DNA of 50,567 nt from a virus. Of this stretch, positions 20,401-30,300 are shown piece after piece. Every line of letters starts with the position of its first letter. Positions within the stretch are counted from its first letter, which is position 1. The stretch covers positions 1 to 50,567 of the IMG/VR virus record IMGVR_UViG_3300006751_004945; one strand, given 5' to 3'. The position numbers and the translations under genes are program-made. A model generated the notes under the pieces. It was given only the letters and a program-made list of their open reading frames with translations, did not search any database and was not told the origin of the DNA.

Positions 20401-22872
20401 AGCTTCACCGAGGAAAGCACTGCCCGAGGCGTGATTTAGACTAGCAGTAAGCGTAAATTCGCTAGCAACGTAGTCCGCCAGCGAATTTATACCGGAAAAT
20501 TCCAATAAATATCCAGTATTACCCGACCCAGAAGGCAGATCTGACATGGGAAAGTCTGTTGGGTGAAGGCGAATGGCGAAATTCCACTTTTGATTATCAT
20601 ATACATCTTTAAAAATGTCGGTCGTCAAATTTATTGTGCCGTCTGTATTTTGAATATTGAAATAAACATCTTTTGAGTCTTTTTTGGGGCGCAAAGAGTA
20701 TACTTGTAGGTCAAAATCGGGAGATTTCCAGGTCAGGTCGCTTGTGGAGGTGATGGCTGTGTGGAATCCGTAGATGGAGCTTGTCAAAAACGGAGTATTA
20801 AAATATGCAGAGTTACTTTCTTCAATCTTCTTTGGGAAAATTACCTCCACTTCCGCCGTAAAGGCTGTATAGTCCGCCATTGATGAGCTTACACCCGGTA
20901 TATATGAGAGTGTGGCGGCGCTAGCGCTAGAAGTTTGTTGATAAACGGTTGCTTCAAATTTGTCAGGATCATTGAAATCGGCGTATTTCTTTCTAACCGA
21001 AGCGGCGCGGTAAGAATCCCTAAAATCATAGACAACATTGTCGCCATAGATGTTTATCTTTATAAGTTCTTCGTCGACTCCATAGCATCTTATTAAATTT
21101 CTAAAGGCTTTTTCTGTACCTTTAGACTTAAAAATGTATGTCAGATTATTATAAATATTTTTATAAATTGCATTTTTGATGTCTGTTAAATCAAGTTCAA
21201 ATTTTTGTTTTTTGTCTTTTCCTAGAATTTGTTCTATAACATCAGCATTTGCAAAAATTTCCGGAGCGATGAAGCCTGAAGATTCTAAGATTTTATTTAA
21301 AAATGGAAGAGGCTTTTTGTCTAAGGCCTCATATCCTTTATTTTTTATGGTCGCAAGGGAATCGATCTGAAGATGGAGGGTGTCGAAATAGCTGCTTATG
21401 ATTTGAACTAAATTTTGTAAGTCTTTCGTTCCGTTATCAGAATTTTCGTCTGTAATCCATGAAGGTATGGATGTATAAATCGAAGAATTATTAGTTATGT
21501 CGTATTCAGAGCCAGATGCAGCCCATGTGGACTTCGTAGAGGAAACTTGCGGGTGGAATGAATAAATAATTGGGTCCCTAAACTCACTATCTTTCCCGAA
21601 GTTCTCGTTGATAGCGGAGCCAGTAGAGCGGGCGTCCTCGGTGTAGCCGACCCATGTACCATTAGAAATACGACCCGAATAATCCAAAGTCACCGAGTCA
21701 ACGGGAGCAAGCCCCGTGATTCCTTCATTAAATTTATAATAAACCCCCAAATCAACATTAGCATCATCGGAATTTGAGCCGCCACCAACCTGTGTGAACC
21801 AATTTTTTCCGATCTCCTCTGATGTTCTTGCCGTTTTCCAATAGCGAAATTCATCAATTGAGCCGGAGAATTTTGCGGATCCTTCAAGCGCGGGGGAAAG
21901 CGAGGTAAAAGAAACGCCATTAGTATAGGGGCGCATTGCACCCAGGTTCGCGATAAGGGACCCGGTGATTTCATCTATAAGATCTGATGTTTCAGTAGAT
22001 TTGAGGGCGCCATCAAGATATGCCGTCGATAATACAACACTTCCAGAATTTTTATAAGTCAAGGCCAGGTGGTGCCACTTATTATCAAGCAGGTCTGAAT
22101 TTTTAATACCAGAATGGATCAGATAGTCGGATGTTGACCCAGAAACATAATAAGTTCTCAAAGGAAGGTCGGCAGGGGCAGTCTGATCTGTAGCCAAGAG
22201 TATTTGAAAGGACCCCGACGTGTCGGCGCCTGATGCGTCATTTGTTAAATGAAAAATTGTCTCAACATGAGAGTCGGCGAAGGGGATTAATTGTTCTTTT
22301 CTTATCCACAATTCTACCGTAACCCCCTCATTAAAATCAAATTTAAGATTAGAATCTCTATTTTTACCTGGATCATAGTAATTTGAGTTTTCAAAGGTTG
22401 ATGAAAGCTCTTTGTTTATCATCCCTTCGGAGGCCGTGTGGGGGCCCCCGATGATTTGAATATATTCTATAGAATCTGGATAACCGGCAGCGGGGGTAGA
22501 TAAGGGAGGAATTTTTGTCCCCCAACCATTCGAGGAAATTGTTATATATCCAGTCGTTCTTGGATAAACAGAGTCCAAGATAAATAAGTCGAGATATGTC
22601 GACTTATTTAAAAATTCTGTTCTTTCTCGGAATGAACCATCATAAGGATAAGAATTATAAATTCGTTCAAATGATCCTAAATAATATTCGGCAGCGGAGC
22701 CAAATTTTGCAAAGGATTTGGGATTTTCGAAATCTACAAGAGGAATAAATCTTTCTTTTTCTTTTAGTTTCTCTGCGAGATTCTCAGAAGATTCCACATC
22801 GGGCCCGATTTTAGAAATGTCGGAAGCTAGAACTTTATAAGATCCGCCATTGAAAAAATCTTTAATACTCAT
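17416..22872 (-). CDS. Giant tail/baseplate protein with two LamG-like regions (1818 aa)
   Basis: This is a very large virion protein. The N-terminus (MSIKDFFNGGSYKVLASD, then YPYDGSFRERTEFLNKSTYLDL near 75-95) looks like an assembly domain. A LamG-like region spans about 180-360 (VTVELWIRKEQ, KWHHLALTY, FSGSIDEFRYWKTARTSEE). A second such region lies at about 640-860, with NQKWNFAIRLH. The linking section around 500-620 is helical and Lys-rich. The C-terminal third is Tyr/Pro/Asn/Ser-rich. Its ATG overlaps the previous stop in an ATGA junction. It resembles large tail-tip or fiber proteins of environmental myoviruses; the precise position in the virion is unknown. Confidence 0.7.
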   Translation of the reverse strand: MSIKDFFNGGSYKVLASDISKIGPDVESSENLAEKLKEKERFIPLVDFENPKSFAKFGSAAEYYLGSFERIYNSYPYDGSFRERTEFLNKSTYLDLFILDSVYPRTTGYITISSNGWGTKIPPLSTPAAGYPDSIEYIQIIGGPHTASEGMINKELSSTFENSNYYDPGKNRDSNLKFDFNEGVTVELWIRKEQLIPFADSHVETIFHLTNDASGADTSGSFQILLATDQTAPADLPLRTYYVSGSTSDYLIHSGIKNSDLLDNKWHHLALTYKNSGSVVLSTAYLDGALKSTETSDLIDEITGSLIANLGAMRPYTNGVSFTSLSPALEGSAKFSGSIDEFRYWKTARTSEEIGKNWFTQVGGGSNSDDANVDLGVYYKFNEGITGLAPVDSVTLDYSGRISNGTWVGYTEDARSTGSAINENFGKDSEFRDPIIYSFHPQVSSTKSTWAASGSEYDITNNSSIYTSIPSWITDENSDNGTKDLQNLVQIISSYFDTLHLQIDSLATIKNKGYEALDKKPLPFLNKILESSGFIAPEIFANADVIEQILGKDKKQKFELDLTDIKNAIYKNIYNNLTYIFKSKGTEKAFRNLIRCYGVDEELIKINIYGDNVVYDFRDSYRAASVRKKYADFNDPDKFEATVYQQTSSASAATLSYIPGVSSSMADYTAFTAEVEVIFPKKIEESNSAYFNTPFLTSSIYGFHTAITSTSDLTWKSPDFDLQVYSLRPKKDSKDVYFNIQNTDGTINLTTDIFKDVYDNQKWNFAIRLHPTDFPMSDLPSGSGNTGYLLEFSGINSLADYVASEFTLTASLNHASGSAFLGEAKRFYLGAHRTNFTGSTLARTDVKISSLRYWASHLDDDSLAAHARDPSNAGTASPYGNTYLMPTSLAGTEIPQIETLALNWDFSTVTSSDAGPSGIPFISDAGYNVPDVSSGSLTTIDRYRWLGDVVNHQLPGRGDFYLANDTKIMDARYIHSGKQVLPEIVQASNTVSALGETDLIFTRDTKPSRHFFGIEKSMYQTISEEMIKMFATIIDFNNLVGEPVNRYRQEYKNLDKLKSLFFEKVENEPDIEKFINFYRWVDQSLGHMLQKLIPASADFSDGIRNMIESHVLERNKYWSKFPTLEFTPRDPEAGLIGINRHLYDWKVGHHPIDNLQNENCFWWNARTKRDNNVITSGNPAVDSCRQQYLDVSVRALRRSYTTPLRLNVVRDKAIRGGNNIEARKAIPLARSQMNFGTTNGMQISDLTPQEDCADPKLTKTIINGDITTNPPTEYLNSSLQRFFPYTPYSSSEIGIQFNNLHKDAYGPDMETPMQGPFTNANVGGLQFRHIPINLGSDSQDSRPEGWNFDILPPFSITHPEPHNPRAMYYRDETAKRPLNIKNLKGAGGNYEHDYQIVMTSGRSINNRAFVKYGGFPLNDPVSDSSSSYWIPDMATLNGAEIQRNGPDGEEWGPNEFVIVERFSSPGGPDTMGDANGGPGLDRYAAEMSPNNDLNYRNHFVRNVLQMLQTSHVNRFGYFSNSAKIPGAQASTVNPLNYEGTGSIYQVNRNTGYAYRLSGSTVIKDQQYDNWYVQHQIPQSDFQYAWITSSYISSPFCGFLPPSGAPYSSSIGLTPAITFGPLSSSYPWQIWPTWEQIRTGQTANARHLRENNLISYRNSPGPSFKNKVQKTIIPRFGPQKTFSEPCVVSKYRPIAQILNSETNTAVGVIKLEVNSSYANDLSFFSHEEINADLDLQPQKSLAYDSIKDKYLQTPLINKVTGEKEYNFQLFDSIIYKEIVFPAAPNTYKKRNREREGYQNDFWRNSRSQRSALGKTKFGG

Positions 22873-25091
22873 ACTTCTTCAACCCTGAATTTCCATGAAA
22901 AAGGCTGCTTGACATAACTGTCAACTAACTCATCATAATATGCTACTTTAATTCCATAAGCATAGCCTGGCTCTAGTGCATCCATTTTAAAATCAAAATA
23001 ATTCCCACTTACATCAAAAGACATTCCGGTAGCATTATAACTGCTCGAATCGAATGGCACAACTACGAGATCATCTGTAACTCTATGAATTTGATACGAT
23101 GCACTTTCGATAATTAGAGTGTCGTTTTTCTTTGTGGCGACGGTATAGACAGTTGGGCTCCAGTCCTTATCCCTCACATAAAATCTAAATCGGATAGTTT
23201 CGTGGGTATAATAGATAGAACGCAAATTTGTTAGGTTCGTAACATAATTTGGATATGGGCTCCAGCTGGATGCAGCGTGCCTTTTTATCTCAATGGCGCC
23301 GGTATGATAACATGTAGACCCTGGGCCGAACCACCTATCATAAACTTGACTGGCCGTCGTATCTAGGGCGAATGATGCACTATAAATACCAGTAGATACC
23401 CACGGGGCAGCAATTGGTCCAGAGGAAATGACCGAACCGCCGGCGCGCTTTGAATAGATTTTAAGACTTAGATTTCCAGTGGTAACCACCGGGATATCTC
23501 TTAATCTTCCACCTATAACATTATAAAGATAAATTGTCCTATTGTTATCTGAGGCCGGCAAAAGGGAAGAGCTAGCATAAAAATTCCCTCTGTCGTCTTT
23601 TATCGAAGAATCCCAATTGGCATCAATAGATGGGCGCCGGAAGAAAAACTCTGTTCCTCGGCCGAAGAACTTTTTTGTATAATATGTATCTTTTGAGCCG
23701 GCGGTATTAATTAATTGGCCATCGGATTCTTGACCAAAAACTCCGCCGCCGCCGGCGCAGACACTGTCGTCTATTTTCATGGCGCCGGTGCCGCTAGCAT
23801 AAAGATCAATTGGGCCGGTCCTGTCGTAGATACTCGGCTCTGTTGGCGGGGTACCCAGATTTATCTTGTCGGATGGCAAATCGCCGTGTACCCACCAATT
23901 GGTGAGGTGAGTGGCGGAAGATAATTCGCGAATATCCATTGGGCAGCCATTATTATAAATTTCTAAAATTTCTGCATTTGACAAAATATCATCATAAAGA
24001 GAGACGTCGTCTATAAGCCCGTTAAAATTTGTATTATTATTGCCATGGCCTCCAAGTGAAATCATGTCGTAATCTGCTGGGGCGCCCCATGGTGGGCCGC
24101 CTGGCTGTGATGAAATAGTGCACGACGAAGATATTCCATTGATGTAGATTATCGGCGCGATGTTGGGCTTATAGTCTGGGTGCGTGACTGCTATGTGAGT
24201 CCACTCATTAAGAGGGATTGGATTAATAGTCTCCAGCAACCAATTAGAGCCCGGGGAATATACTCTCCCGAAGTTAATTTTCTGGGCACTATCTAGGTAA
24301 ATTGCGCGCGCATATGAGGGGGCCCCAATTGATTTCCAAAAGGCCAGATAGGCAGACGAGATTGGATCTTGGATCCTAGGTTTAACCCACATACTTATGG
24401 AAGTCTTTGCGGCGCCGCCTGGATATCCTCCGGAAGAACCCGATAAAAAAGCTAACTGGTCAAAATCGACAGCCTCTCTTGGATAATATTCAGCGAAATA
24501 AGCTTCCTGACTCGATGTTAGATGGACCCCTACACCGTGATTTTCAATTGTTCCGGCGATCCAATCTTCCACCAGGGCGGTAACGTCAACCCGGAGGTTT
24601 TCGTTTCCTATGGGAAAAGTTTGAGAAAAAGCAGGAGAAGACAGGTAATCTCCCCCTTGGCGCTGCCAAGGGTCAGACTTAGCAGCTTGGATCCAACTCG
24701 AACCCTCATTGCCATCGGTTGTATCTCGGTATTCCTCCATATCCAGCCCAGTTCCCTCCTGCCAAGATCTTGAAATTGGCAGAATTGATAATTCTAGCTC
24801 CCTGGGTGTTGTTTGATTGTGTGGGGCGTTATACATGTTCAAATAAAATCTAACCTTGCCCTGGGCAGGAAGAATCCCATTCACTCTGTCTTGAGAAATC
24901 TTATTAACTGGGAATTTGATTAAGATTCTCTCTAATTCGGTAGAGGTTGACGAGGCTTGACCATATATTGAAAATGTTTCCAGTATATCGGAGAGGCCCA
25001 TGTTTGCATGAGTGCCTCGGGCTGTCAAATTCGCGCGAAAGGCGCTAGTAATAGTGTTGTCTGCATTTGAAAAGTATTTTTTAATGGCCAT
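22869..25091 (-). CDS. Tail protein with DNRLRE-like and LamG domains (740 aa)
   Basis: The N-terminal 200 residues look like a carbohydrate-binding-type beta-sandwich of the DNRLRE kind, with a characteristic LRVDVTALVEDWIAGT strand near 165-180 after repeated short beta segments. A LamG domain follows at about 225-385 (SISMWVKP, LNEWTHIAVTH, FNGLIDDVSLYDDILSNAEI). The C-terminal part is beta-rich. Its ATG shares one base with the stop of the gp6-like gene (TAATG), placing it directly downstream of the baseplate wedge genes, where fiber-attachment proteins often sit. Glycan binding is inferred from domain type, not shown. Confidence 0.7.
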   Translation of the reverse strand: MAIKKYFSNADNTITSAFRANLTARGTHANMGLSDILETFSIYGQASSTSTELERILIKFPVNKISQDRVNGILPAQGKVRFYLNMYNAPHNQTTPRELELSILPISRSWQEGTGLDMEEYRDTTDGNEGSSWIQAAKSDPWQRQGGDYLSSPAFSQTFPIGNENLRVDVTALVEDWIAGTIENHGVGVHLTSSQEAYFAEYYPREAVDFDQLAFLSGSSGGYPGGAAKTSISMWVKPRIQDPISSAYLAFWKSIGAPSYARAIYLDSAQKINFGRVYSPGSNWLLETINPIPLNEWTHIAVTHPDYKPNIAPIIYINGISSSCTISSQPGGPPWGAPADYDMISLGGHGNNNTNFNGLIDDVSLYDDILSNAEILEIYNNGCPMDIRELSSATHLTNWWVHGDLPSDKINLGTPPTEPSIYDRTGPIDLYASGTGAMKIDDSVCAGGGGVFGQESDGQLINTAGSKDTYYTKKFFGRGTEFFFRRPSIDANWDSSIKDDRGNFYASSSLLPASDNNRTIYLYNVIGGRLRDIPVVTTGNLSLKIYSKRAGGSVISSGPIAAPWVSTGIYSASFALDTTASQVYDRWFGPGSTCYHTGAIEIKRHAASSWSPYPNYVTNLTNLRSIYYTHETIRFRFYVRDKDWSPTVYTVATKKNDTLIIESASYQIHRVTDDLVVVPFDSSSYNATGMSFDVSGNYFDFKMDALEPGYAYGIKVAYYDELVDSYVKQPFSWKFRVEEV

Positions 25092-26890
25092 TATTTAATT
25101 ACACCTTTAATATCTTGTTTTGGAAATTTTAACTCAAAGGCGGCATTAAGTGGGCACTTGAGGCTACGGCCGTTATCGGACATTCCCTCGCGGGAAGTAT
25201 AGGAAGTGGGCGCATAGGATGGACCTTTCATTATGGCTATTTCCACATCTTCCGTATCTACAACTCCCCTTACGCGGTTTAAAGTCGAATAAATTTCAGT
25301 TAAATAAATTGGCTCGCCAATGTCTGAAGGCTCTGAGAATTTTTCTCTAAGGGCCTCTGTGCACTTTTCCATTATATCAAATCGGTTATAATCTTTATCA
25401 GCAATTATTTTAAAATTAATTCCTATATTTATGATTTTTCCATCTATAATATCTATGGTATCGTTCACCATTTTCATGTGGCCAAGCCAAACCTTTAAAT
25501 TATTTTTCAAAGTTTGAGAGGATTGAACGAGATAACCCTTCTCGTCAGAAGATAAAAGATAAACGTTTATATTTCTCTTAAAAGAATCCATGTCGCGGAT
25601 GATTTGACACCTTTTTATTGCTCCATATTTTGGTGGCATGGAGTAAATAATTGATTTATAATCCTCGCTCGTGACTGCCCTATTTTGTGCTGCATGGTTT
25701 GCAAGTGTTCTAATTTTTAATTCATCAGATGTGATTGGGCTAACATCTCCAGTAATTGATTCATCATTAAAACACTCGATTGAGGCGCGGACGCGGTTTG
25801 CTGTTGCGGTGCTTAGCGTCTGTGGATTATTAAATTCCACAATTGGGTTGCTCACCTCGGTTACAGAGCCGGCGGCAGCATTGACATTGGTGGAACTATT
25901 TGTCCTATATTTAATAATAAGTCTAGTATTTGATGGCGCCACCCCAAATTTATCAGTGCTCAGCATTTTCGACGGATCGAAAGAAACATCGGAAATATAA
26001 TCTTTTCCATGCAATTTCAAAGTAACATTTGATGGCTCGGCGATGGATGGCTCCGCAAGTTCAGAATCAGATCCGTAACCGAATTGAATTGATGTTTTTC
26101 CATATTCTTGCTCTACCGTAAATCTCCGAGGGACCACAAATGGCTTAAGAATCGAAGGGACGTCATCCCTGTCTTCGCCACGGTTTGAAACATTTTTATA
26201 AATAACATTTTGAGATAAAAAATCGACTTCGAAATATTCGTTTCCTTCCAAATCTACAATTGATAAAATTTCAGATATATTTCTGGAGGATAATTGAATT
26301 TTTTGAAATCTCTTAAAATCGCCGACAGTGACCGTTTCCTCAGAAAGGACTCCAGAGATTATTTTTCCATAAGTTTTCACTGCATATGAAGACGGGGTGC
26401 CAGTTGTGCTATTTATTCTAGCAACCACTATCTCATTATTCGGGTTATCAAACCTAACATCACTCTCTAAAAGGAAAGAAACTCCATTTTTTGATCTTAT
26501 TTGAGAATTTTTCTTTAAGATTGGCAAGTATGACGCGTTGGGGCCTAGGCCCAGGTTGTTTGCGGGAATTATACAATAAAGAGTTATGATTCCCGACGCA
26601 GAAGATTTACCTTGAAATCGAAAACCCATTTGCTTGCTGATCTTAACAACATTATTATATTCTATAGCAGTGTCTAAGAGACCTTCGTTTGCCTGGTAGT
26701 CTAGATAAAAAGATAAAATGTCTCCCACATAAGAGACCGTGTCCAACATCAGGGCGCCAAAAGAGGATTCGTTAAAATCCTGATATGAGTCCGGGTAATA
26801 TCTTTTTGCAAATTCTATCAAATCCTGCCGGATAGTGGTGTAATCTCTGCTTGTATATTTTATTGTTGTTTTTTTCTTATCTTTTGCCAT
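25091..26890 (-). CDS. Baseplate wedge protein, gp6/J family
   Basis: This 599-residue baseplate J/gp6-like protein would form part of the wedge ring that surrounds the tail hub and triggers sheath contraction. The hallmark N-terminal region has SRDYTTIRQDLIEFA, then a GALMLDTVSYVGDILSFYLD segment and ANEGLLDTA near residues 45-75. A second conserved part near 390-430 has the ELKIRTLANHAAQ and AVTSEDYKSI motifs. The gene follows gp25, the order seen in contractile-tail modules. A palindromic CTATTTAAATAG lies just upstream of a weak ribosome site. Family confidence is high. Confidence 0.88.
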   Translation of the reverse strand: MAKDKKKTTIKYTSRDYTTIRQDLIEFAKRYYPDSYQDFNESSFGALMLDTVSYVGDILSFYLDYQANEGLLDTAIEYNNVVKISKQMGFRFQGKSSASGIITLYCIIPANNLGLGPNASYLPILKKNSQIRSKNGVSFLLESDVRFDNPNNEIVVARINSTTGTPSSYAVKTYGKIISGVLSEETVTVGDFKRFQKIQLSSRNISEILSIVDLEGNEYFEVDFLSQNVIYKNVSNRGEDRDDVPSILKPFVVPRRFTVEQEYGKTSIQFGYGSDSELAEPSIAEPSNVTLKLHGKDYISDVSFDPSKMLSTDKFGVAPSNTRLIIKYRTNSSTNVNAAAGSVTEVSNPIVEFNNPQTLSTATANRVRASIECFNDESITGDVSPITSDELKIRTLANHAAQNRAVTSEDYKSIIYSMPPKYGAIKRCQIIRDMDSFKRNINVYLLSSDEKGYLVQSSQTLKNNLKVWLGHMKMVNDTIDIIDGKIINIGINFKIIADKDYNRFDIMEKCTEALREKFSEPSDIGEPIYLTEIYSTLNRVRGVVDTEDVEIAIMKGPSYAPTSYTSREGMSDNGRSLKCPLNAAFELKFPKQDIKGVIK

Positions 26891-26918
26891 ATGTATTTTC
26901 CTATTTAAATAGTATCTT

Positions 26919-27308
26919 CTAGAGTGTTGTCGGCGCAGAAATTAGAAAGCTAGCTACTATTTCTTTTGTGGTTGTCGGTATTTTATAAATGATAGAGAAG
27001 TTGATTAAATTTTCATTTTCTGGATTTTTTTGAAAAAGAATGCCCTGGATTTTTATGTATGGTAAATATTTTGAAACTTGTTCTCTTATTTTTTCGTTGA
27101 TATCTATCTCTACTTCTCCGGCTTTCATTTCAAACAAAAATCGCTTTATTCCCACTCCAAAATTTGGATCCATCATTCTTTCACCTGGGTTTGTTAAAAT
27201 AATGTGTTTTAAATTTTGCGTGCTTACTTGTTGCAGTGTTTTTGTAAGTGTAAATCCATCATCCAGGTCTCTACTGATTGGTAATTTCGGTGAATATCCA
27301 GACGCCAT
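26919..27308 (-). CDS. Baseplate wedge protein, gp25/GPW family
   Basis: This 129-residue protein matches the gp25/GPW lysozyme-like fold that seeds sheath assembly at the baseplate. Residues 39-60 hold the conserved core NPGERMMDPNFGVGIKRFLF, followed by helical E/I repeats and a C-terminal strand (NFSIIYKIPTTTKE). The length is typical of the family. The gene sits immediately before the gp6-like wedge gene, the expected synteny. A strong AAGGAG ribosome site precedes the ATG, with a CTATTTATA motif directly upstream of it. Despite the fold name, gp25 proteins are structural, not lytic. Confidence 0.87.
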   Translation of the reverse strand: MASGYSPKLPISRDLDDGFTLTKTLQQVSTQNLKHIILTNPGERMMDPNFGVGIKRFLFEMKAGEVEIDINEKIREQVSKYLPYIKIQGILFQKNPENENLINFSIIYKIPTTTKEIVASFLISAPTTL

Positions 27309-27328
27309 TTTATATTTCTGCTCCTTTA

Positions 27329-27337
27329 TATAAATAG
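27329..27337 (-). promoter_or_regulatory. CTATTTATA motif before gp25 ribosome site
   Basis: Minus-strand CTATTTATA at 27337-27329 leads within two bases into AAGGAG for the gp25 gene. It is the second clear copy of the element also seen before the gene starting at 6379. It may be a gp55-dependent late promoter variant or an mRNA leader element. Neither is proven. Confidence 0.22.
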
Positions 27338-27350
27338 GCGAAAAACCAAT

Positions 27351-30300
27351 TTAATTTATAGTTTCACCCAAATCTTTGGAAAAATCATTAGTCACGATTC
27401 TTTTAACCACTTGTTCGAGGGCGCCCTCGGCGTATTCAAGAGCGTCGTAATCGCCGTGGTACCCGTTTTCGAATCCGGAAACCTCGGTTTCGTAGCTCCA
27501 CTGTTTATTTAACAAATTGCGGAGATCTGCAATTAAACCACTTAATTCTTTGTGTCTAAGGTTATTTTTTGCAATAGCGTTGTTAAAGACTGTATTAGAG
27601 CCTCCTTTGCCGCTAGGGGAGGAGGAATCTTCTATAGAAGATATATGGCTGTCCAGTGAATCTAGAATTTTTTCCAAAATATTTATGGCCAGTGACCCCA
27701 TAGAGTCCTCGCCGGTTGTTCCGGTTGCAGTCATCGCGGTTTCGTAGGAAGGTGGCAGCTTTGGTGGCTCAAAAGTCCTGGCACCTCCGGAGTGAGGGAG
27801 CGTTGACTTAATGGAGCGAATTTGAGAAATAGTGTATTTAAAATATTCCCTTAAAAACTCCGAGTCGTGCGTGGAAAATTCTGTATAGCCAAGTGGCCTC
27901 GCTAATTTAAGATCAATGAAGGGGTCGCTGTTTTTTTCTAATAGGTCATCAAAAACCCCAAAAAGCTCCTCGGTTATATCGCGGTAGTATCCAAACAACG
28001 CACTGTCTGTTTTAAAAATCAGTGAACTGTCTTCATCCGGCGTGGATGTACGCGCGGATTCGTCGTCCAAATTATTGGAGGTCGATGTCTGAACTGGTGG
28101 ATCTTCGGAGACATCACACCTGTGAGATAAAGGTTTTCCTTCCTTGTCGAACGGGCGCATTCTTTGCAGATTTCTCTCCCACCACTTCAACCCTTCGTCA
28201 ATGAAGGGAAGCTTAATCGTTTTTTGTATTCTATAATTGTCGGCGAAACCCAGCTGTTTGCGATCTTTATAATTGGGGTTTTGTGAGTTGTATAACGCCT
28301 CGAACATCATGCGGGCCTGGTCTTTTGATTTTTTAAAGGTCTGCCTATCCCAACTTTTAAAGCCACGGTGAGGGCCCAAGTAAATGGCGTCTTCGCCGGG
28401 AGATAATGAGGGCAAAAAACCTTTTATTGTATAAATTGCCAACATTGACAGAATTCTCGTAAAAGACAAAGAATATTTAAAAACGGCCTTGTATTGTGCG
28501 CTGTCGAAGAAATCAACCAATAAACATGTTAATTTACTATCAAAGCTGGTGATAATTTTTCCATCACTGAAATTTAAAATCTGAGAGTCTTCAATTTCTT
28601 CTTCCATGGAGGAAATTGGGAACAAACAGATTGGATAAGTGCCGAGTCTAAATGCCTTTGTATTTTGGCATGCCTGCGTAGATAGGGAGGTTGAAATTTC
28701 TTTAAAATCTTCGTCCCAACTTTGGCTCTCGCTCGATGACGTGGATGCGCCCGATGGGGGGATAATACTGATTCTTATTCCAAATTTCCAACTCTTCCAA
28801 AAATCACTTATCATTTTATCAGAATATGTTTCCCCAATAGAATTTAAAAATTCGTCCCACTTTACAACGTTAACCACTCCGAACAGAGAAGGATCGCGGT
28901 ATAAAATCTCGTCCGGGATTGTCAGGCCTAAGCTGTCTGCTTCTTCTGCTTCATAATCTTCTATCATTATATATTTTTCTAATATAAATGGCTTATAGTC
29001 GGAATTTTGTCGATCGGTACTAAAACCATACTCGCCGGAATCAGATATCTTTTTTAGGTCGTATAAAATATCATTTTCGTCCTTTATGACTGACGGCACC
29101 ACATCGCGGACGGCCATCTCCTTTTTAAAGGGGCCGGTATTCCAAGAGGTGATGCCGGCAGGATAATTAATCCAATCTGCGGTTGATATAAAATAAGGAT
29201 CTACATCCCACGAATCTATACTTATTTGCTCCCTAAACCTTTTTGACTCTTCTTCGAGGCCATCCTTAACATACCTTTTCGCTATAATTTGAGCTGCATC
29301 GTCTATATCTTGCCTTCTCAGAAACTCATATTTTTGCTTTTTCTTAAATTTCTTATCTTGTTTGCAATCTCCATTAAGCTTTACCTGTTCTTTATTTAAA
29401 TAATCGATGGCGGCCCATTCCGCCTCCGTTGGGTCGACCAGACCAGCGTCTACTTTCTCGCCGAAGAGTTGTACCATTTGCTCCAAAAATTCCAAATAGT
29501 ATGAATCCTCTCTCAAGCCGAAAAAATTACTTCCCTCCTCTAGGAGGCCCTCTTTCATTTCTTTAGCTATGTACGCAGCGAGCGTGTCATCATAATTTTG
29601 GGGAAATTTTACCGAAAATGCGTTAAAAGCCGGGAGGCCTTTTAGAATTACGTCTACGATATAAATTCTTATAGTAGATTTGAGAGCCCCCTCTATGAAG
29701 GCCTTCGTACTCCTATCAAAAATTTGATAAAATGGTGGAACAAAAATCTTTTTCTGGTTAACATTGAGTCTCAAATCGTCCTTAAATAAGTTAGTATTAT
29801 CGCTAACCTCGGAGGCAATTTCAGAGAAATTGACAATCCCCTCTCTTCTTGGCTCCAGGCCGTCATACTCGGGTACCATTTTATCTAGGATCCCCAACCA
29901 TCCGGTTCTTTCCGGGTATTGGAGATAGAAGGCGGGATGCTCTTCGCTGCCGCCATATTTCTTATAATCTAGGCATATGATCTCCGCTTCGGCGGATTCA
30001 TCATATCCAAAATAAAATGAGGATGAGGCGCCCGAATCTACAATTTGTGTGGCGATGAGGTTTAGATATCTTTTATAAAAATAATAAAACAGTTCCTCTC
30101 CAAATTTTTCTAAAAGAGCATCGTGAGACGAAGAATAGCCGGGTACAGATTTCCAACTATTCAGAATAATTTTTTGAATGGCGGTCTTTTTGTTTTGATT
30201 TGGAGAATTTAAATTAATTTGCAGATCAGATTCTAAATAATTTTGTAAATCCGAATCTATAGCCTCATCCCCCTCAATTATGATTTCATTGCCTTTGGTT

